Positions 19,995 to 27,478 of a stretch of 64,000 nucleotides of DNA are shown here, in pieces. The notes beneath the pieces were generated by a model. The model made no database searches and was not told where the DNA came from. It was given only the letters and a program-made list of their open reading frames with translations. The DNA is from Cryobacterium lactosi. Its GTDB lineage: Bacteria; Actinomycetota; Actinomycetes; Actinomycetales; Microbacteriaceae. Made by a program: the position numbers and the translations under genes. Position 1 is the first letter of the stretch. Every line of letters starts with the position of its first letter. The DNA is taken from positions 1 to 64,000 of the forward strand of contig NZ_SOHM01000031.1 of assembly GCF_004403945.1 (NCBI RefSeq). Reading direction: 5' to 3'.

Positions 19995-22325
19995 GTGCCT
20001 TCGAAGTCCCTCGCTTCGCCTGCCCGCAAACGTCAATTCGGTGCCGAACGCAGCACCCAACCGCTGCCCACCGTGCACGATATTCCCAGCGATTCCAAGA
20101 TCACCTGGGGCCGCCTGGCCATCATCGCCACCGTCCTCGCCTGGGTCGCGTACATCATCTACACGATCCTGCGCCAGTTCCTCAACAACGGCACCGAAAG
20201 CTTCCGGTTCACCACCGAGGCGGTGTCCTACGTGATCGTGGTGACCTTCCTCAGCTTCTCCGCGCTGATGTACCTGATCGCCAGGCAGGGGGCGCTGCAA
20301 CGGTTCCGCGACCACGTACGCGTGCCCCGCGCCGAGCTGGACAGTCACTTCAGCTCCCACCAGGGCTCCCTGACCGTGCTGGTGCCGTCCTACAGCGAGG
20401 AGCCCGGCGTGGTGCGGGCCACCCTCTGGTCGGCGGCACTGCAGGAGTACCCCGACCTGCGCATCGTGCTGCTGCTGGATGACCCGCCGCACCCCACCGA
20501 CCCGGTGGTGGCCGCGCAGCTGCAGACCTCCCGCAGCATCGCCCGGGACATCGAACGGGCCCTGGCCGAACCCCGGGCCCGGTTCATCGAGGAGCTGCTC
20601 ATTTGCGAGCTCGAGCTGGACAGCGTGCCCCAGCCCAGCACCCGCGCCGTGCAACGCCTCGCCGACAATTACCAGTGGGCCGCCCGCTGGCTGCAGGCGA
20701 TGGCCTCCGCCGAGACCATCAACGACCACGTCGACACGTTCTTCGTGGAGCAGGTGCTCGGCGGGCTCGCCGCCGAGCTGTCCCTCACCGGTGCCGCGCT
20801 CAGCGCCGCCGCCAAGGAGGGCACCGCGCCCACCGCCCCCCGGATGCTCGAACTGCACCGGCGCCTGGTCTGGACCTTCTCTGCCGAGCTGGACACCTTC
20901 GAACGCAAGCTGTACTCGTCGCTGTCGCACGACGCCAACAAGGCGATGAACCTCAACGCCTACATCGGCCTGATGGGCCGCCGGTTCCAGCGCGAGAGCG
21001 GACCGGACGGCACCATCCTGCGCCCGGTCGCCGACGATGCACCCGCCGACTTCGTGGTGCGGGACTCCGAGTACCTGCTCACCCTCGACGCCGACTCGTT
21101 GCTGCTGCGCGACTACTGCCTGCGCCTGGTCTACCTGCTCGAACAGCCCGACAACGCCCGGGTCGCCGTCACCCAGACGCCGTACTCCTCGTTCCGCGGC
21201 GCCCCCACCCGCATCGAGCGGCTCGCCGGCGCCACCACCGACATCCAGCACATCCTGCACCAGGGCATGTCGCACTACGGCGCCACCTTCTGGGTGGGCG
21301 CCAACGCGGTGATCCGCAAGGTGGCCCTCGAGGACATCGTGGAGGTCGAAACCGTGGGCGGCTTCGAGGTGCGCCGGTATGTGCAGGACCGGACCGTGAT
21401 CGAGGACACCGAGTCCAGCATCGACCTGGGCACCCACGGTTGGTCGCTGGTGAACTACCCCGAACGGCTCAGCTACAGCGCCACCCCGCCCGACTTCGGG
21501 TCGCTGATCGTGCAACGCCGTCGCTGGGCCAACGGCGGCCTGCTGATCCTGCCCAAGCTGTGGCGCCAGCTGCGCGAACGCCGCCGGGCGGGCCATCCGA
21601 TCAGCCTGATCGAACTGGCGTTGCGGGTGAACTACATGAGCAGCATCGCCTGGGCCAGCTTCGGTCTGATCTTCCTGCTCGCCTACCCGTACGACAGCCG
21701 GCTGCTCAGCCCGGTCGTGGTGCTCGCCGCGCTGCCGTACTTCCTCGCCATGGGCAGCGACCTGCGCTCCTGCGGCTACAAGTTCAGCGACATCTTCCGC
21801 ATCTACGGGTTCAACCTGATCCTGCTGCCGGTGAACCTCGCCGGGGTGCTCAAGTCGCTGGAGCAGGCGGTGACCAGCAAGAAGATCCCGTTCGCCCGCA
21901 CCCCCAAGGTGCGCAACCGCACCGCCTCGCCGATCATGTTCGTCCTGGTGCCGTTCCTGATCGTCGCGTTCTCCGCGCTCACCCTGTGGCGGGATGTCTC
22001 GAACGAGAACTGGGGCAACGCCGCGTTCGCCGGATTCAACGCCCTGCTGGCCAGCTTCGCGATTCTCGCCTACATCGGCCTGTGGAACTCGGTCGTGGAC
22101 GTGGTGCTCGGCCTGACCCAGTGGATGTTCATCGAACGGCCCCCGCGCGGCAGCACCCGCACGGCAGCCGTGCCGCCGCAGGCGGCCGAACCCGTGTTGG
22201 ACTGGCGGGCCGTGATCTACCACGGCCATGCGGTGGGCGCACTGCCGAGCGACGTGGAAGTGATCACCGGCCCGTTCGTGGGCCAGCCCGCGGCCAAGAC
22301 CGCCAAGCAGGGAGCCCTCAAATGA
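19995..22325 (+). CDS. Membrane family 2 glycosyltransferase (cellulose/chitin synthase-like)
   Basis: A processive polysaccharide synthase of about 776 aa. Two membrane segments near the N terminus precede a cytoplasmic GT-A domain. Its signature residues are LVPSYSEEPG near 125, LLLDDPP near 150, DAD near 364, EDTESS near 470 and QRRRW near 505. Five more membrane segments follow. A helical insert of about 200 residues separates the first Asp motif from DAD, longer than in bacterial cellulose synthase. The stop overlaps the ATG of the GH18 gene (ATGA), so synthase and glycosidase are co-translated. The polymer is unknown; a beta-1,4-linked glycan is likely from the motifs. Confidence 0.88.
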   Translation: MPSKSLASPARKRQFGAERSTQPLPTVHDIPSDSKITWGRLAIIATVLAWVAYIIYTILRQFLNNGTESFRFTTEAVSYVIVVTFLSFSALMYLIARQGALQRFRDHVRVPRAELDSHFSSHQGSLTVLVPSYSEEPGVVRATLWSAALQEYPDLRIVLLLDDPPHPTDPVVAAQLQTSRSIARDIERALAEPRARFIEELLICELELDSVPQPSTRAVQRLADNYQWAARWLQAMASAETINDHVDTFFVEQVLGGLAAELSLTGAALSAAAKEGTAPTAPRMLELHRRLVWTFSAELDTFERKLYSSLSHDANKAMNLNAYIGLMGRRFQRESGPDGTILRPVADDAPADFVVRDSEYLLTLDADSLLLRDYCLRLVYLLEQPDNARVAVTQTPYSSFRGAPTRIERLAGATTDIQHILHQGMSHYGATFWVGANAVIRKVALEDIVEVETVGGFEVRRYVQDRTVIEDTESSIDLGTHGWSLVNYPERLSYSATPPDFGSLIVQRRRWANGGLLILPKLWRQLRERRRAGHPISLIELALRVNYMSSIAWASFGLIFLLAYPYDSRLLSPVVVLAALPYFLAMGSDLRSCGYKFSDIFRIYGFNLILLPVNLAGVLKSLEQAVTSKKIPFARTPKVRNRTASPIMFVLVPFLIVAFSALTLWRDVSNENWGNAAFAGFNALLASFAILAYIGLWNSVVDVVLGLTQWMFIERPPRGSTRTAAVPPQAAEPVLDWRAVIYHGHAVGALPSDVEVITGPFVGQPAAKTAKQGALK

Positions 22326-23944
22326 GCGCCCCTGACACCACACCCGCCGTACCGCTGATGGCCGAACCGGCCGAAATCGCCGGCCGGGTCGCCCCGCCGC
22401 GCCGCCGGCTCTCGGTGGTGCGGGTGTTCCTCGGCATCGTGCTGGTGGTGGCGCTCTCCACCGGCGGCTACCTCGGTGTGCAGTGGTGGGGATCCGCGCA
22501 GGCGGCCGAGGCCTACAACCCCTGGTTCGCCGGCTACGTCGACGTGACTGCCACCCCCACCTACGACTTCGAGGCCTCGACCGCCCAGGCCGGCAACGAC
22601 GTGGTGCTCTCCTTCATCGTCGCCGCCACCGACGACGCCTGCACCCCTACCTGGGGCACCCACTACACCCTCGACGAGGCGTCGGACGAGCTGGACCTCG
22701 ACCGCCGGCTCGCCCGGGTGAAGCAGCTCGGCGGCCAGGTGGTCGTGTCGTTCGGCGGCCTGCTCAACACCGAGCTCGGCACCTCCTGCACCGACAAGGC
22801 GGCTCTCGTGACCGCCTACGCCGACGTGCTGGACCGGTACGAGGTCACCACCATCGACCTCGACCTCGAGGGGGACAACCTCACCGACACGGCCGCCGCC
22901 ACGCGCCGCGCCGCTGCGATCGCCGAGTTGCAGACCGACCGCCGCGCCGCCGGCGACGACCTCGCGGTGTGGCTGACCCTGCCCGTGGCCACCTCCGGCC
23001 TCACCGAAGACGGCACCACCATGGTCAGCGCCATGCTCGACGGCGGCGTGGACCTGGCCGGGGTGAACCTGATGACCATGAACTACGGCAGCAGCAGGGA
23101 CGCCGACGAGACCATGGCCGAAGCATCCGTGCGCGCCGTCACGGCCGCGCACCGGCAGATCGGCACGCTGTATTCGCGGGCCGGCACCGAACTGACGGCT
23201 GCCACCGTGTGGGGCAAGATCGGCATCACCCCGATGGCCGGCCAGAACGACGTGCCGGGGGAGGTCTTCGGCCTCGACGACGCCACCGCGTTGAACGCCT
23301 TCGCCCGGGAGCAGAAGATCGGCCGGATGTCGGTGTGGTCGCTGAACCGGGACATCACCTGCGGGTCCAACTACGCGGATGTCACCCGGGTGTCCGACTC
23401 CTGCAGCGGCATCGACCAGGGCGACACGAAGTTCGTGGACCTGCTGGGCGAGGGCTTCACCGGTCGCCCGGTCGAAGCGGCGGCGACGGTGACCACCGAC
23501 GAGGCCAAGCAGATCGAATCGGTCGTCGACAACCCGGCGACCAGCCCGTACCCGATCTGGGCGGAGGAGTCCTCCTACCTCGAGGGCACCAAGGTGGTCT
23601 GGCACCGCAACGTGTACCAGACCAAGTGGTGGAGCCGAGGCGACCTGCCCGACAACCCGGTGCTCAACGAGTGGGAGACGCCGTGGGTGCTGATCGGCCC
23701 GGTGCTGCCGGGGGAGACCCCGATTCCCAAGCCCACCCTGCCTGCCGGCACCTACCCCGACTGGGACGGTACCGCCATCTACGAAAAGGGCGACCAGATC
23801 CTCTTCGACGGGGTGCCGTACGAGAGCAAGTGGTGGAACCAGGGCGAGAGCCCGGATGCCGCGGCGGGGAACCCCGACGGGTCGCCGTGGACGGCGCTCT
23901 CCGACGCCGAGGTGAAGAAGCTCCTCGACGCGCTTCCCGAGTAG
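22325..23944 (+). CDS. Membrane-anchored GH18 glycosidase with two CBM5/12-like modules
   Basis: A 539-aa protein. One N-terminal transmembrane anchor (residues about 36-56) precedes an extracytoplasmic GH18 (chitinase) barrel with the catalytic signature DLDLEG near residue 180. Two modules of the chitin-binding CBM5/12 type follow at about 400-460 and 475-530; each has the paired tryptophans of KWW and the YxxGxxV/I pattern. The frame is open far upstream only as a shadow of the synthase. Pairing with a glycan synthase suggests that it trims, releases or binds the polymer made next door. Confidence 0.88.
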   Translation, partial: SAPDTTPAVPLMAEPAEIAGRVAPPRRRLSVVRVFLGIVLVVALSTGGYLGVQWWGSAQAAEAYNPWFAGYVDVTATPTYDFEASTAQAGNDVVLSFIVAATDDACTPTWGTHYTLDEASDELDLDRRLARVKQLGGQVVVSFGGLLNTELGTSCTDKAALVTAYADVLDRYEVTTIDLDLEGDNLTDTAAATRRAAAIAELQTDRRAAGDDLAVWLTLPVATSGLTEDGTTMVSAMLDGGVDLAGVNLMTMNYGSSRDADETMAEASVRAVTAAHRQIGTLYSRAGTELTAATVWGKIGITPMAGQNDVPGEVFGLDDATALNAFAREQKIGRMSVWSLNRDITCGSNYADVTRVSDSCSGIDQGDTKFVDLLGEGFTGRPVEAAATVTTDEAKQIESVVDNPATSPYPIWAEESSYLEGTKVVWHRNVYQTKWWSRGDLPDNPVLNEWETPWVLIGPVLPGETPIPKPTLPAGTYPDWDGTAIYEKGDQILFDGVPYESKWWNQGESPDAAAGNPDGSPWTALSDAEVKKLLDALPE

Positions 23945-23976
23945 GTTTTTGGGCGGGGGAGGCCCAAACATAGATA

Positions 23977-24014
23977 TGCCCGGGGGCGGTTGTTAGGGCA
24001 CCGCCCCCGGGCAT
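23977..24014. terminator. Bidirectional terminator between convergent genes
   Basis: A 15-bp perfect stem (ATGCCCGGGGGCGGT and ACCGCCCCCGGGCAT) between the stop of the GH18 gene and the stop of the facing small membrane protein gene. Confidence 0.8.
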
Positions 24015-24042
24015 TCCTCTGTGCGCTTGCGCGCGGGAGGTG

Positions 24043-24576
24043 TTAGCGAGCGGTCTTGGGCTCGTCGGTGGGCTCGTCGCCCGTGCCGGTTTCGGCGGGA
24101 GCGGCGGGCGCCTGCTCATCGGCCGGCACGGAGGCCGCCGGGGTGAGGTCGGCCGGAGCGGTACCGGCGGCGGCCGTGACGGTGCCGGCCTCGGCAGCGC
24201 GCGCCTGCACCGGGGCGGTCTCCTCGGCGTCGAAGTCGGTGTCATCGTCGAAGTCGAAGTCCGGCTCGTCGGTGGCGTTCACCGGCGAAGTGACCACAGC
24301 GTTCTTGCTGATCGACCAGGACACGGCGTGCGCGGCGAGGGTGATGATGAAACCGATCACGCCGGCACCGAGCAGGGTGGCGCCCAGGTTGCTGCCGGAC
24401 TGGGCCGTGAAGTACGCGACGTAGTCGGAGGACTGCGACGTGTAGAACTCGGCCTGGGTGGCGTTCGAGGAAGTGAGGACCAGGTACCCCGCAACGGTCA
24501 CGACCACGTCGACCAGCCACAGCAGAGCCAGGGCGAGGTTGAACTTGGACAGGGGGCCTGAGCTTTTCTGGGACAT
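24043..24576 (-). CDS. Two-TM membrane protein with acidic tail
   Basis: A 177-aa protein. Two hydrophobic segments (residues about 16-36 and 66-90) are joined by a loop of about 30 residues. A long tail rich in Asp, Glu, Ala and Pro follows, including FDFDDDTDFD. I do not recognise a family and the role is unknown. It faces the GH18 gene across a shared terminator. TCCT pairs with the ribosome binding site just before its ATG. Confidence 0.75.
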   Translation of the reverse strand: MSQKSSGPLSKFNLALALLWLVDVVVTVAGYLVLTSSNATQAEFYTSQSSDYVAYFTAQSGSNLGATLLGAGVIGFIITLAAHAVSWSISKNAVVTSPVNATDEPDFDFDDDTDFDAEETAPVQARAAEAGTVTAAAGTAPADLTPAASVPADEQAPAAPAETGTGDEPTDEPKTAR

Positions 24577-25022
24577 AACTTCCTTCGTTGTGGGTGCGGC
24601 CGAGAACGACCTCGCGTCACGCTACGCACCGTTCCTATGGACAACCTATGTGTGAGCAGGGAATCGTCGCTGTCCCGCCTGTGCTTGTCTCGCTACTCGA
24701 GCCCCGTTCGGTGGTCGAGCTCGTCGAGACCTCGCAACCTCTCGACACCCAACGCACCCGCCGATCGAGCCCTTCTCGCTGGTCGCGCCCATCTCGCTGG
24801 TCGCGCTTGTCGAGACCCCGTGACCTCTCGATGACCAACCCGCCCACCCGCTGATCGAGCCTGTCGAGATCCGGTGCCCCGTCTCCGGTAGACACTAAAA
24901 CCCTCTCAGCCGTTGTCAACCTCTCGCCAACCTCCAAAAGTGAACGCGAGCACTCTCCCGACGCGGTAAGCTAGTCCAGTTGTCTCCGGTAGATGCCCTC
25001 ACGGGAATCCACCGGGAAACGG
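24577..25022. other. Intergenic region with degenerate REP-like repeats
   Basis: No gene seen. It carries several arms of the same repeat family as R1: GGTCGAGCTCGTCGAGACC near 24713, CTTGTCGAGACCCCG near 24806 and GATCGAGCCTGTCGAGAT near 24853. Sequence near 24960-24975 (CGCGGTAAGCTAGTCCAG) could include the tRNA promoter. Confidence 0.5.
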
Positions 25023-25099
25023 CGGGCTGTAGCGCAGCTTGGTAGCGCACCTGACTGGGGGTCAGGGGGTCGCAGGTTCAAATCCTGTCAGCCCGACCA
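25023..25099 (+). tRNA. tRNA-Pro (anticodon GGG), integration target
   Basis: A 77-nt cloverleaf with encoded CCA. Acceptor CGGGCTG pairs with CAGCCCG at 25089-25095. The anticodon arm is CCTGA-CTGGGGG-TCAGG, giving anticodon GGG. The T arm is GCAGGTTCAAATCCTGT. The 3' half (25065-25097) is repeated exactly at 45675-45707 and imperfectly at 51503-51535, which marks this gene as the attachment site of the following island. The gene is intact because the incoming element restored its 3' end. Confidence 0.95.
25065..25097 (+). repeat. attL: 33-bp direct repeat in the tRNA-Pro 3' end
   Basis: The segment from GGGGGTCGCAGG to CAGCCCGAC is identical to 45675-45707. It covers the T arm and acceptor strand, the classic integration site for tyrosine integrases; one is encoded 440 nt downstream. 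Confidence 0.92.
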
Positions 25100-25102
25100 A
25101 AT

Positions 25103-25136
25103 GTCCCGGAAACTCAAGGGTTTCCGGGACTTTTTT
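25103..25136 (+). terminator. tRNA-Pro terminator
   Basis: GTCCCGGAAAC and GTTTCCGGGAC form a perfect 11-bp stem followed by six T residues. Confidence 0.88.
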
Positions 25137-25277
25137 GGTTAAGAGATTTGATTGTGTCATCACTACGTCATCACTTTCAGCCCATTCCCGCCGCTGAGCC
25201 GGCCTTGTCGTGCGAGGTACTGAGGTCGGTTTCGGTTCCTCCCGATCGTCCGGGATTCTCGTGCACACCTTCTGGGT

Positions 25278-25532
25278 ATGAGCATTCACAACGAGAACCC
25301 AACCTCTCCTTCCACGGACGACTGGGGCCTGGAGCCCCTGATGGACGTCCACGAACTGGCCGCCTACCTAGGCATCCCGATCTCCACCGTCTACGACTGG
25401 AGGGTGCACGGCAAAGGCCCCAGCGCGTACCGGTTCGGCAAACACCTCAAGTTCGCCATCTCCGATGTGCGAGCCTGGATCGCCCAACAGCGAGAGCCCA
25501 CCAGCGAGCCCAGGCGCCACGATCGGCGGTGA
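25278..25532 (+). CDS. Excisionase-like helix-turn-helix protein
   Basis: An 84-aa protein whose core (DVHELAAYLGIPISTVYDWR, then YRFGKHLKF and VRAWI) is the HTH_17/MerR-like fold of excisionases and AlpA-type regulators. It ends 6 nt before the integrase start. In integrative elements such proteins bend att DNA to favour excision or control integrase expression, which is inferred here from position. Confidence 0.82.
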   Translation: MSIHNENPTSPSTDDWGLEPLMDVHELAAYLGIPISTVYDWRVHGKGPSAYRFGKHLKFAISDVRAWIAQQREPTSEPRRHDRR

Positions 25533-25538
25533 GCTGAG

Positions 25539-26726
25539 ATGCCCCGGCAACGGTTGACCATCGGCACCTTCGGTGACATCACCACCCGCAAGCTACCGTC
25601 CGGCCGATTCGCAGCGCGAACCCGCTATCGAGACTGGGACGGTCACGCGCGTCTGGTGCAGGCCAGCGGCGCCACAGCCAAGGCCGCCGAACGGGCACTG
25701 AAGGCCAAGATCGCCGACCGGGACCTGTTCCAACCCGCCGACACGTCGCTCACGCCGGACAGCCTGTTCAGCGACCTGGTGACTTACTGGCTGGAGGACA
25801 TCGACCTGGAGGACCGGATCTCCCGGACCACCCGGAACCTCTACGAGCGCAACATGCGCACCCTCGTCTCACCCGCCTTCGATCACCTGGCGCTGCGGGA
25901 GATCGGCGTGGCTCGCTGCGACAAGTTCATCAAGCAGCTGGCGAAGATCTCCTACAATCGCGCTAAGCAGGCCCGGGTGGTGCTGCGGCTCGCTCTCGAG
26001 CTGGCGGTGCGGCACGAGGTCCTGCCGCGCAACCCCATGGACCACGTGGCCCGCCTGCACCGCGAGCCGCACATCCCCGCCGCGCTCATGGCCCCGGAGG
26101 TCAACGTGATCCGCGCGGCGATCGCCCAGTGGGAAAGCGCCGTCAACCACACGTCCGGCCCCAAACCTGACGGCCAGCTCGGCGCGATCATCGAGGTGAT
26201 GCTCGGCACCTCCGCCCGGATCGGCGAGGTGCTCGCCATCCGCCGCCGGGACGTCGACATGACCAGCCCCGTGCCCTCCATCCGCTTGGCCGGCACGATC
26301 GTCAGCCGAAAGGGGGAGCAGACTTTCCGGCAGGACCACCCCAAAACCGCCAAGTCCACGCGCGTTGTCGCCATTCCTACCTTTACCTCCGACGCGGTCC
26401 GCCGGCGGCTCGCCAAGGTCGGGAGCATGGGCTTGGATGACCTGCTGTTCCAGTCCCGGGACGGCACGCCGCTGACGACGGCGAACGTGCGCCGGCAACT
26501 GCGACAGGTGCTCGAGGGCGCCGGAATCAACGGGGTGACCCCGCACATGTTCCGCCGCACGGTAGCAACTGCGGTCAACACGAACGCCAGTATCGAACTC
26601 GCCGCAGAGCTGCTCGGTCACACGGACACCAGGGTCACGGTGATGCACTACATCCAACGCAGTGAGCTGGTGAACCCGGCCACCGCCGCGCTCCTCGATC
26701 GGGCGTTCGCGAAGGACGAAGGCTGA
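25539..26726 (+). CDS. int: Tyrosine integrase of the genomic island
   Basis: A 395-aa phage-type integrase. The N terminus has an arm-type DNA-binding region (GRFAARTRYRDWDGH), followed by a core-binding domain (about 80-170) and the catalytic domain. Catalytic residues: Arg in GTSARIGEVLAIR, HMFRRTVAT, LLGHTDTRVTVMHY. The closing tyrosine is in HYIQRS. It lies next to attL in tRNA-Pro with its excisionase, the usual layout for an integrative element. It appears intact, so the island could still be excisable. Confidence 0.92.
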   Translation: MPRQRLTIGTFGDITTRKLPSGRFAARTRYRDWDGHARLVQASGATAKAAERALKAKIADRDLFQPADTSLTPDSLFSDLVTYWLEDIDLEDRISRTTRNLYERNMRTLVSPAFDHLALREIGVARCDKFIKQLAKISYNRAKQARVVLRLALELAVRHEVLPRNPMDHVARLHREPHIPAALMAPEVNVIRAAIAQWESAVNHTSGPKPDGQLGAIIEVMLGTSARIGEVLAIRRRDVDMTSPVPSIRLAGTIVSRKGEQTFRQDHPKTAKSTRVVAIPTFTSDAVRRRLAKVGSMGLDDLLFQSRDGTPLTTANVRRQLRQVLEGAGINGVTPHMFRRTVATAVNTNASIELAAELLGHTDTRVTVMHYIQRSELVNPATAALLDRAFAKDEG

Positions 26727-27110
26727 GCACGGTGCTGCCGATGCGGCAGCACCGTGCCATCTGGTCTTTTACTGCTTCGAAGAGAATCTGCGACCCGATC
26801 GACGCAGCTGTCCTGACCGGCCGTTCGCGGTACATGCCGACTTGTCACGGTGCCGCCACGGTGGCGGCACCGCCTTATCTGGGGTTTTGTGCTGCAGAAG
26901 CAAATCTCACTCCGTCGTCCGCAAACGAGGTTTCGTAGGATCGCGACTGTACGCGGTGATGCCGCCGCGGCCACACCGTGCCATCTGGGGTTATGCCGCT
27001 TCGCAGGGAATCCTCGGTTTGAACCGCCGCACACATCGACCGGCGTTGGCGAGAGATGACCACCGTTCACGGTTGTGCCACGGTGGCCCCACCGTTCCAT
27101 CTGGAGTTTT
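26727..27110. repeat. Four hairpin repeats downstream of the integrase
   Basis: Copies start at about 26727, 26844, 26950 and 27064, a period of 106-117 nt. Each is a GC-rich palindrome followed by a variant of CCATCTGGGGTTTT, and three then continue into a TGCT/GCTTCG-like segment. Copies 1 and 2 are perfect stems (CACGGTGCTGCC with GGCAGCACCGTG; CGGTGCCGCC with GGCGGCACCG). Copies 3 and 4 are imperfect. The 65-75 nt between hairpins are not conserved. The peptide-like string HRAIW appears in several copies but in different frames, so the repeat looks DNA- or RNA-level. Confidence 0.7.
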
Positions 27111-27289
27111 ACAAAAAGCCCGAGAATCAGGTCGTCGATGCAACGCGCGGGCCTTCTAAGATCTACCGTCCATCTTGCGCCGAGGATCGAGCGTTTGCAA
27201 TCGTTCCATTCTCGAAACCGGAAGCTACGGAGAATCGGGAGACCAGAAAGAGCGAGTTTCGGAAACCGGCTACGGACACGGCCGTGCAA

Positions 27290-27446
27290 CGCCGGCTGAA
27301 CCCTCCCAGCCGCCATAACGGGCCGCGCAGCCCCTGCGAAAGCTGTTTTCGGCGACGAATCGGTCTTCGCATAGATCGCCAGCCTGCAGCCCCAGCGCGG
27401 CATCGCCGAAGCCGTCGACGCTCTGGCGGCCACGACGCTGCCGGAG
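27290..27446 (+). pseudogene. DUF1801 gene fragment, 5'-middle part
   Basis: About 150 nt are clearly related to 54090-54230 of the intact DUF1801 gene: the stretch around CGGTCTTCGC, then CAGCGCGGCATCGC and GCCGTCGACGCTCTGGCGGC. An in-frame TAG replaces a tyrosine codon near 27371. Homology stops at about 27446, and the next part of the same gene reappears at 37458. It is non-functional. Confidence 0.7.
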
Positions 27447-27478
27447 GTGTGCAAGGTCATTTTGAGGTCCGAGAACGG

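Noticed and set aside
20603..22324. A 1113-aa fusion protein combining the GH18 gene with upstream sequence
   Set aside because: The upstream part is the wrong frame of the glycosyltransferase; the GH18 protein has its own ATG (22325) followed by a normal N-terminal anchor.
26727..27110. CRISPR array
   Set aside because: Only four diverged repeats with 106-117 nt period, intervening segments of 65-75 nt and no cas genes.
26727..27110. Type III toxin-antitoxin RNA repeats
   Set aside because: Those repeats are shorter and adjacent, and precede a small endoribonuclease gene; none is seen here.
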